Source of the DNA: Nemertoderma westbladi
Taxonomy: Eukaryota; Xenacoelomorpha; Nemertodermatida; Nemertodermatidae
Assembly: GCA_032718475.1 (NCBI GenBank)
Contig: JAUCBJ010003411.1
Span: 1-38,364, forward strand
DNA length: 38,364 nt
Direction: 5' to 3'
Each line of letters opens with the position of its first letter. The first letter of the stretch is position 1. Of the stretch, positions 30,101 through 38,364 are shown in pieces. Position numbers and translations under genes: made by a program. The notes under the pieces were generated by a model that was given only the letters and a program-made list of their open reading frames with translations, did not search any database and was not told where the DNA came from.

Positions 30101-33100
30101 GCTCTACTCTCCGTTGCTCTACTCCCCGTTGCTCTACTCCCCGTTGCTCTACTCCCCGTTGCTCTACTCCCCGTTGCTCTACTCCCCGTTGCTCTACTCC
30201 ACGTTGCTCTACTCCCCGTTGCTCTACTCCCCGTTGCTCTACTCTCCGTTGCTCTACTCCCCGTTGCTCTACTCCCCGTTGCTCTACTCCCCGTTGCTCT
30301 ACTCCCCGTTGCTCTACTCCCCGTTGCTCTACTCCACGTTGCTCTACTCCCCGTTGCTCTACTCCCCGTTGCTCTACTCCACGTTGCTCTACTCCCCGTT
30401 GCTCTACTCCCCGTTGCTCTACTCCCCGTTGCTCTACTCCCCGTTGCTCTACTCCCCGTTGCTCTACTCCCCGTTGCTCTACTCCCCGTTGCTCTACTCC
30501 CCGTTGCTCTACTCCCCGTTGCTCTACTCCCCGTTGCTCTACTCCCGTTGCTCTACTCCCCGTTGCTCTACTCCCCGTTGCTCTACTCCCCGTTGCTCTA
30601 CTCCCCGTTGTTGCTCTACTCCCCGTTGCTCTACTCCCCGTTGTTGCTCTACTCTCCGTTGCTCTACTCCCCGTTGCTCTACTCTCCGTTGCTCTACTCT
30701 CCGTTGCTCTACTCCCCGTTGCTCTACTCCCCGTTACTCTACTCCCCGTTGCTCTACTCCCCGTTGCTCTACTCCCCGTTGCTCTACTCTCCGTTGCTCT
30801 ACTCCCCGTTGCTCTACTCTCCGTTGCTCTACTCTCCGTTGCTCTACTCCCCGTTGCTCTACTCCCCGTTACTCTACTCCCCGTTGCTCTACTCCCCGTT
30901 GCTCTACTCCCCGTTGCTCTACTCCCCGTTGCTCTACTCCCCGTTGCTCTACTCCCCGTTGCTCTACTCCCCGTTGCTCTACTCCCCGTTGCTCTACTCC
31001 CCGTTGCTCTACTCCCCGTTGCTCTACTCCCCGTTGCTCTACTCCCCGTTGTTGCTCTACTCCCCGTTGCTCTACTCCCCGTTGTTGCTCTACTCCCCGT
31101 TGCTCTACTCCCCGTTGCTCTACTCCCCGTTGCTCTACTCTCCGTTGCTCTACTCCCCGTTGTTGCTCTACTCCCCGTTGCTCTACTCCCCGTTGCTCTA
31201 CTCTCCGTTGCTCTACTCTCCGTTGCTCTACTCCCCGTTGTTGCTCTACTCCCCGTTGCTCTACTCCCCGTTGCTCTACTCCCCGTTGCTCTACTCTCCG
31301 TTGCTCTACTCCCCGTTGTTGCTCTACTCCCCGTTGCTCTACTCCCCGTTGCTCTACTCTCCGTTGCTCTACTCTCCGTTGCTCTACTCCCCGTTGCTCT
31401 ACTCCCCGTTGCTCTACTCCCCGTTGCTCTACTCTCCGTTGCTCTACTCCCCGTTGTTGCTCTACTCCCCGTTGCTCTACTCTCCGTTGCTCTACTCCCC
31501 GTTGCTCTACTCCCCGTTGCTCTACTCTCCGTTGCTCTACTCCCCGTTGTTGCTCTACTCCCCGTTGCTCTACTCCCCGTTGCTCTACTCCCCGTTGCTC
31601 TACTCTCCGTTGCTCTACTCCCCGTTGTTGCTCTACTCCCCGTTGCTCTACTCCCCGTTGCTCTACTCCCCGTTGCTCTACTCCCCGTTGCTCTACTCCC
31701 CGTTGCTCTACTCCCCGTTGCTCTACTCTCCGTTGCTCTACTCCCCGTTGCTCTACTCCCCGTTGCTCTACTCTCCGTTGCTCTACTCCCCGTTGCTCTA
31801 CTCCCCGTTGCTCTACTCCCCGTTGCTCTACTCCCCGTTGCTCTACTCCCCGTTGCTCTACTCCCCGTTGCTCTACTCTCCGTTGCTCTACTCCCCGTTG
31901 CTCTACTCCCCGTTGCTCTACTCCCCGTTGCTCTACTCCCCGTTGCTCTACTCCCCGTTGCTCTACTCCCCGCTGCTCTACTCTCCGTTGCTCTACTCTC
32001 CGTTGCTCTACTCTCCGTTGCTCTACTCCCCGTTGCTCTACTCCCCGTTGCTCTACTCTCCGTTGCTCTACTCCCCGTTGTTGCTCTACTCCCCGTTGCT
32101 CTACTCTCCGTTGCTCTACTCTCCGTTGCTCTACTCCCCGTTGCTCTACTCCCCGTTGCTCTACTCTCCGTTGCTCTACTCCCCGTTGTTGCTCTACTCC
32201 CCGTTGCTCTACTCTCCGTTGCTCTACTCTCCGTTGCTCTACTCTCCGTTGCTCTACTCCCCGTTGCTCTACTCCCCGTTGCTCTACTCCCCGTTGCTCT
32301 ACTCTCCGTTGCTCTACTCTCCGTTGCTCTACTCCCCGTTGCTCTACTCCCCGTTGCTCTACTCCCTGTTGCTCTACTCCCCGTTGCTCTACTCTCCGTT
32401 GCTCTACTCCCCGTTGCTCTACTCCCCGTTGCTCTACTCCCCGTTGCTCTACTCCCCGTTGCTCTACTCTCCGTTGCTCTACTCTCCGTTGCTCTACTCC
32501 CCGTTGCTCTACTCTCCGTTGCTCTACTCCCCGTTGCTCTACTCCCCGTTGCTCTACTCCCCGTTGCTCTACTCCCCGTTGTTGCTCTACTCCCCGTTGC
32601 TCTACTCCCCGTTGCTCTACTCCCGTTGTTGCTCTACTCCCCGTTGCTCTACTCCCCGTTGCTCTACTCCCCGTTGCTCTACTCCCCGTTGCTCTACTCC
32701 CCGTTGCTCTACTCCCCGTTGCTCTACTCCCCGTTGCTCTACTCCCCGTTGCTCTACTCCCCGTTGCTCTACTCTCCGTTGCTCTACTCTCCGTTGCTCT
32801 ACTCCCCGTTGCTCTACTCCCCGTTGCTCTACTCTCCGTTGCTCTACTCCCCGTTGTTGCTCTACTCCCCGTTGCTCTACTCTCCGTTGCTCTACTCTCC
32901 GTTGCTCTACTCCCCGTTGCTCTACTCCCCGTTGCTCTACTCTCCGTTGCTCTACTCCCCGTTGCTCTACTCCCCGTTGCTCTACTCTCCGTTGCTCTAC
33001 TCCCCGTTGTTGCTCTACTCCCCGTTGCTCTACTCTCCGTTGCTCTACTCCCCGTTGCTCTACTCCCCGTTGCTCTACTCCCCGTTGCTCTACTCTCCGT

Positions 33101-36100
33101 TGCTCTACTCTCCGTTGCTCTACTCCCCGTTGCTCTACTCCCCGTTGCTCTACTCTCCGTTGCTCTACTCCCCGTTGCTCTACTCCCCGTTGCTCTACTC
33201 TCCGTTGCTCTACTCTCCGTTGCTCTACTCCCCGTTGCTCTACTCCCCGTTGCTCTACTCTCCGTTGCTCTACTCCCCGTTGCTCTACTCCCCGTTGCTC
33301 TACTCTCCGTTGCTCTACTCCCCGTTGCTCTACTCCCCGTTGCTCTACTCCCCGTTGCTCTACTCCCCGTTGCTCTACTCTCCGTTGCTCTACTCTCCGT
33401 TGCTCTACTCCCCGTTGCTCTACTCCCCGTTGCTCTACTCTCCGTTGCTCTACTCCCCGTTGTGCTCTACTCCCCGTTGCTCTACTCTCCGTTGCTCTAC
33501 TCCCCGTTGCTCTACTCCCCGTTGCTCTACTCTCCGTTGCTCTACTCTCCGTTGCTCTACTCCCCGTTGCTCTACTCCCCGTTGCTCTACTCTCCGTTGC
33601 TCTACTCCCCGTGTTGCTCTACTCCCCGTTGCTCTACTCCCCGTTGCTCTACTCCCCGTTGCTCTACTCTCCGTTGCTCTACTCTCCGTTGCTCTACTCC
33701 CCGTTGCTCTACTCCCCGTTGCTCTACTCTCCGTTGCTCTACTCCCCGTGTTGCTCTACTCCCCGTTGCTCTACTCTCCGTTGCTCTACTCCCCGTTGCT
33801 CTACTCCCCGTTGCTCTACTCTCCGTTGCTCTACTCCCCGTTGCTCTACTCCCCGTTGCTCTACTCCCCGTTGCTCTACTCTCCGTTGCTCTACTCCCCG
33901 TTGCTCTACTCCCCGTTGCTCTACTCCCCGTTGCTCTACTCTCCGTTGCTCTACTCCCCGTTGCTCTACTCCCCGTTGCTCTACTCTCCGTTGCTCTACT
34001 CCCCGTTGCTCTACTCCCCGTTGCTCTACTCCCCGTTGCTCTACTCCCCGTTGCTCTACTCTCCGTTGCTCTACTCCCCGTTTGCTCTACTCCCCGTTGC
34101 TCTACTCTCCGTTGCTCTACTCCCCGTTGCTCTACTCCCCGTTGCTCTACTCCCCGTTGCTCTACTCCCCGTTGCTCTACTCCCCGTTGCTCTACTCCCC
34201 GTTGCTCTACTCCCCGTTGCTCTACTCCCCGTTGCTCTACTCCCCGTTGCTCTACTCCCCGTTGCTCTACTCCCCGTTGCTCTACTCCCCGTTGCTCTAC
34301 TCCCCGTTGCTCTACTCCCCGTTGCTCTACTCCCCGTTGCTCTACTCCCCGTTGCTCTACTCCCCGTTGCTCTACTCCCCGTTGCTCTACTCCCCGTTGC
34401 TCTACTCCCCGTTGCTCTACTCCCCGTTGCTCTACTCCCCGTTGCTCTACTCCCCGTTGCTCTACTCCCCGTTGCTCTACTCCCCGTTGCTCTACTCCCC
34501 GTTGCTCTACTCCCCGTTGCTCTACTCCCCGTTGCTCTACTCCCCGTTGCTCTACTCCCCGTTGCTCTACTCCCCGTTGCTCTACTCCCCGTTGCTCTAC
34601 TCCCCGTTGTGCTCTACTCCCCGTTGCTCTACTCCCCGTTGCTCTACTCCCCGTTGCTCTACTCTCCGTTGCTCTACTCCCCGTTGCTCTACTCCCCGTT
34701 GCTCTACTCCCCGTTGCTCTACTCCCGTTGCTCTACTCCCCGTTGCTCTACTCCCCGTTGCTCTACTCCCCGTTGCTCTACTCTCCGTTGCTCTACTCCC
34801 CGTTGCTCTACTCCCCGTTGCTCTACTCCCGTTGCTCTACTCTCCGTTGCTCTACTCCCCGTTGCTCTACTCCCCGTTGCTCTACTCCCCGTTGCTCTAC
34901 TCCCCGTTGCTCTACTCCCCGTTGCTCTACTCCCCGTTGCTCTACTCCCCGTTGCTCTACTCTCCGTTGCTCTACTCCCCGTTGCTCTACTCCCCGTTGC
35001 TCTACTCTCCGTTGCTCTACTCCCCGTGTTGCTCTACTCCCCGTTGCTCTACTCCCCGTTGCTCTACTCCCCGTTGCTCTACTCCCCGTTGCTCTACTCC
35101 CCGTTGCTCTACTCTCCGTTGCTCTACTCCCCGGTTGCTCTACTCCCCGTTGCTCTACTCCCCGTTGCTCTACTCCCCGTTGCTCTACTCTCCGTTGCTC
35201 TACTCCCCGTTGCTCTACTCCCCGTTGCTCTACTCCCCGTTGCTCTACTCTCCGTTGCTCTACTCCCCGTGTGCTCTACTCCCCGTTGCTCTACTCCCCG
35301 TTGCTCTACTCCCCGTTGCTCTACTCCCCGTTGCTCTACTCCCCGTTGCTCTACTCCCCGTTGCTCTACTCCCCGTTGTTGCTCTACTCCCCGTTGCTCT
35401 ACTCCCCGTTGCTCTACTCCCCGTTGCTCTACTCCCCGTTGCTCTACTCCCCGTTGCTCTACTCCCCGTTGCTCTACTCCCCGTTGCTCTACTCCCCGTT
35501 GCTCTACTCCCCGTTGCTCTACTCCCCGTTGCTCTACTCCCCGTTGCTCTACTCCCCGTTGCTCTACTCCCCGTTGCTCTACTCTCCGTTGCTCTACTCT
35601 CCGTTGCTCTACTCCCCGTTGCTCTACTCCCCGTTGCTCTACTCTCCGTTGCTCTACTCCCCGTGTGCTCTACTCCCCGTTGCTCTACTCCCCGTTGCTC
35701 TACTCCCGTTGCTCTACTCCCCGTTGCTCTACTCCCCGTTGCTCTACTCCCGTTGCTCTACTCTCCGTTGCTCTACTCCCCGTTGCTCTACTCCCCGTTG
35801 CTCTACTCCCCGTTGCTCTACTCCCCGTTGCTCTACTCCCCGTTGCTCTACTCTCCGTTGCTCTACTCCCCGTTGCTCTACTCCCCGTTGCTCTACTCCC
35901 CGTTGCTCTACTCCCCGTTGCTCTACTCCCCGTTGCTCTACTCTCCGTTGCTCTACTCTCCGTTGCTCTACTCCCCGTTGCTCTACTCCCCGTTGCTCTA
36001 CTCCCCGTTGCTCTACTCTCCGTTGCTCTACTCCCCGTTGCTCTACTCCCCGTTGCTCTACTCCCCGTTGCTCTACTCTCCGTTGCTCTACTCCCCGTTG

Positions 36101-38364
36101 CTCTACTCCCCGTTGCTCTACTCCCCGTTGCTCTACTCCCGTTGCTCTACTCCCCGTTGCTCTACTCCCCGTTGCTCTACTCTCCGTTGCTCTACTCCCC
36201 GTTGCTCTACTCCCCGTTGCTCTACTCTCCGTTGCTCTACTCTCCGTTGCTCTACTCCCCGTTGCTCTACTCCCCGTTGCTCTACTCCCCGTTGCTCTAC
36301 TCCCCGTTGCTCTACTCCCCGTTGCTCTACTCTCCGTTGCTCTACTCTCCGTTGCTCTACTCTCCGTTGCTCTACTCCCCGTTGCTCTACTCCCCGTTGC
36401 TCTACTCTCCGTTGCTCTACTCCCCGTTGCTCTACTCCCCGTTGCTCTACTCCCCGTTGCTCTACTCCCCGTTGCTCTACTCCCCGTTGCTCTACTCCCC
36501 GTTGCTCTACTCCCGTTGCTCTACTCTCCGTTGCTCTACTCTCCGTTGCTCTACTCCCCGTTGCTCTACTCCCCGTTGCTCTACTCCCCGTTGCTCTACT
36601 CCCCGTTGCTCTACTCCCCGTTGCTCTACTCCCCGTTGCTCTACTCCCCGTTGCTCTACTCCCGTTGCTCTACTCTCCGTTGCTCTACTCCCCGTTGCTC
36701 TACTCTCCGTTGCTCTACTCCCGTTGCTCTACTCCCCGTTGCTCTACTCCCCGTTGCTCTACTCTCCGTTGCTCTACTCCCCGTTGCTCTACTCCCGTTG
36801 CTCTACTCTCCGTTGCTCTACTCCCCGTTGCTCTACTCCCCGTTGCTCTACTCTCCGTTGCTCTACTCCCCGTTGCTCTACTCTCCGTTGCTCTACTCCC
36901 CGTTGCTCTACCGCTCTACTCCCCGTTGCTCTACTCTCCGTTGCTCTACTCCCCGTTGCTCTACTCCCCGTTGCTCTACTCCCCGTTGCTCTACTCCCCG
37001 TTGCTCTACTCCCCGTTGCTCTACTCTCCGTTGCTCTACTCCCCGTTGCTCTACTCCCCGTTGCTCTACTCTCCGTTGCTCTACTCCCGTTGCTCTACTC
37101 CCCGTTGCTCTACTCCCCGTTGCTCTACTCCCCGTTGCTCTACTCCCCGTTGCTCTACTCCCCGTTGCTCTACTCCCCGTTGCTCTACTCCCCGTTGCTC
37201 TACTCCCCGTTGCTCTACTCCCCGTTGCTCTACTCCCCGTTGCTCTACTCTCCGTTGCTCTACTCCCCGTTGCTCTACTCCCCGTTGCTCTACTCCCCGT
37301 TGCTCTACTCCCCGTTGCTCTACTCTCCGTTGCTCTACTCCCCGTTGCTCTACTCCCCGTTGCTCTACTCCCCGTTGCTCTACTCCCCGTTGCTCTACTC
37401 CCCGTTGCTCTACTCCCCGTTGCTCTACTCCCGTTGCTCTACTCCCCGTTGCTCTACTCCCGTTGCTCTACTCTCCGTTGCTCTACTCCCCGTTGCTCTA
37501 CTCCCCGTTGCTCTACTCCCCGTTGCTCTACTCCCCGTTGCTCTACTCCCCGTTGCTCTACTCCCCGTTGCTCTACTCCCCGTTGCTCTACTCTCCGTTG
37601 CTCTACTCCCCGTTGTTGCTCTACTCCCCGTTGCTCTACTCCCCGTTGCTCTACTCCCCGTTGCTCTACTCCCCGTTGCTCTACTCCCCGTTGCTCTACT
37701 CTCCGTTGCTCTACTCTCCGTTGCTCTACTCCCCGTTGCTCTACTCCCCGTTGCTCTACTCCCCGTTGCTCTACTCCCCGTTGCTCTACTCCCCGTTGCT
37801 CTACTCCCCGTTGCTCTACTCCCCGTTGCTCTACTCTCCGTTGCTCTACTCCCCGTTGCTCTACTCCCCGTTGCTCTACTCCCCGTTGCTCTACTCCCCG
37901 TTGCTCTACTCCCCGTTGCTCTACTCCCGTTGCTCTACTCCCCGTTGCTCTACTCCCCGTTGCTCTACTCCCCGTTGCTCTACTCCCCGTTGCTCTACTC
38001 CCCGTTGCTCTACTCCCCGTTGCTCTACTCCCCGTTGCTCTACTCCCCGTTGTTGCTCTACTCCCCGTTGCTCTACTCCCCGTTGCTCTACTCCCCGTTG
38101 CTCTACTCCCCGTTGCTCTACTCCCCGTTGCTCTACTCCCCGTTGCTCTACTCCCCGTTGCTCTACTCCCCGTTGCTCTACTCCCCGTTGCTCTACTCCC
38201 CGTTGCTCTACTCCCCGTTGCTCTACTCCCCGTTGCTCTACTCCCCGTTGCTCTACTCCCGTTGCTCTACTCCCCGTTGCTCTACTCCCCGTTGCTCTAC
38301 TCCCCGTTGCTCTACTCCCCGTTGCTCTACTCCCCGTTGCTCTACTCCCCGTTGCTCTACTCCC
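21107..38364 (+). repeat. Satellite E, 15/18-bp minisatellite (more than 1,000 copies, runs off the window)
   Basis: A 17.3-kb array of CTCTACTCCCCGTTG (15 bp) with interspersed 18-bp units ending GTTGTTG. Common variants are CTCTCCG, GTTACTC, CTATTCC, CTACTACCC and GTTGCAC. The strand is very pyrimidine-rich (12 of 15), and the complement carries GGGG every 15 bases. Because 15 and 18 are multiples of three and the units lack stops in some frames, huge frames appear on both strands: LLYSP/CSTPR-type on + and GSRAT or RGVEQ on -. These are not credible genes. Eighteen-bp units are frequent up to about 31 kb and sparse after. Units whose length is not a multiple of three are rare before about 33.4 kb and frequent after. 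Confidence 0.98.
22080..23377 (+). repeat. 957-bp segmental duplication within satellite E
   Basis: Marker variants recur with an offset of 957 bp: the CTCCCTGTTGTTG unit at 22134 and 23091, and the paired CTACTACCC units at about 22230/22245 and 23187/23202. A nearby GTTGTTACTC unit recurs at 972 bp (957 plus one 15-bp unit). Smaller duplications are seen elsewhere: 339 bp, with CTATTCC plus CTCCTCG near 26980-26997 and 27316-27336, and 285 bp, with CTCACCG near 28951 and 29236. Confidence 0.7.

Noticed and set aside
21107-38364. Telomeric repeat array
   Set aside because: The 15-bp unit does not contain known telomere motifs such as TTAGG or TTAGGG, and the 18-bp variants are not telomere-like. 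A subtelomeric location is possible but not shown.

Overview
This window looks like repeat-dominated (heterochromatic, pericentromeric or subtelomeric type) DNA from an animal, most likely an invertebrate. Three observations support that: large satellite arrays with higher-order structure, metazoan-type non-LTR retrotransposon remnants (one RTE-like, one CR1/L2-like), and a short exon that reads as the start of an animal globin with a splice donor at the conserved B12.2 position. There are no prokaryotic genes, operons, rRNA, tRNA or CRISPR. About 33 kb of the 38.4 kb is tandem repeat, made of six families with no obvious similarity to each other.

Layout, left to right. 1-8633: satellite A, an AT-rich 55/50/48-bp monomer with higher-order duplications. 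8634-10170: a 5'-truncated RTE-like retrotransposon on the + strand, with an unbroken 496-codon reverse transcriptase reading frame, inserted into satellite A and flanked by an 18-bp target-site duplication. 10171-12464: satellite A resumes. 12465-13496: non-repetitive AT-rich DNA. 13497-15524: satellite B, 38/32 bp, about 54 copies. 15525-16196: AT-rich DNA holding a possible minus-strand first coding exon. 16197-16548: satellite C, 11 bp, about 32 copies. 16549-17761: a mosaic of a small hairpin flanked by direct repeats, a second RTE copy (minus strand, 260 bp, about 97% identical to the first, with a premature stop), a 45-bp duplication, and the 3' end of a CR1/L2-like element (minus strand). 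17762-20136: satellite D, 70/68 bp, CpG-dense, with 9-mer and 6-mer higher-order repeats. 20137-20930: AT-rich DNA holding the globin-like exon (minus strand, 20418-20605) and its upstream region. 20931-21106: satellite F, 29 bp, six copies. 21107-38364: satellite E, 15/18 bp, more than 1,000 copies, running off the right edge.

Almost all long open reading frames here are by-products of the tandem repeats. In satellite E both unit lengths are multiples of three and carry no stop in several frames, so frames of more than 1,600 codons open on both strands with no sign of a real protein. The features with plausible protein-coding meaning are the RT frame, the two LINE fragments and the globin-like exon. 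If the globin gene is live, its first intron must run leftwards through satellite D and the LINE fragments, because I found no second globin exon in the window. I found no clearly new molecular system. The most interesting points are the globin exon embedded in satellites, the datable nested RTE insertion, and the uneven spread of frame-breaking units in satellite E.
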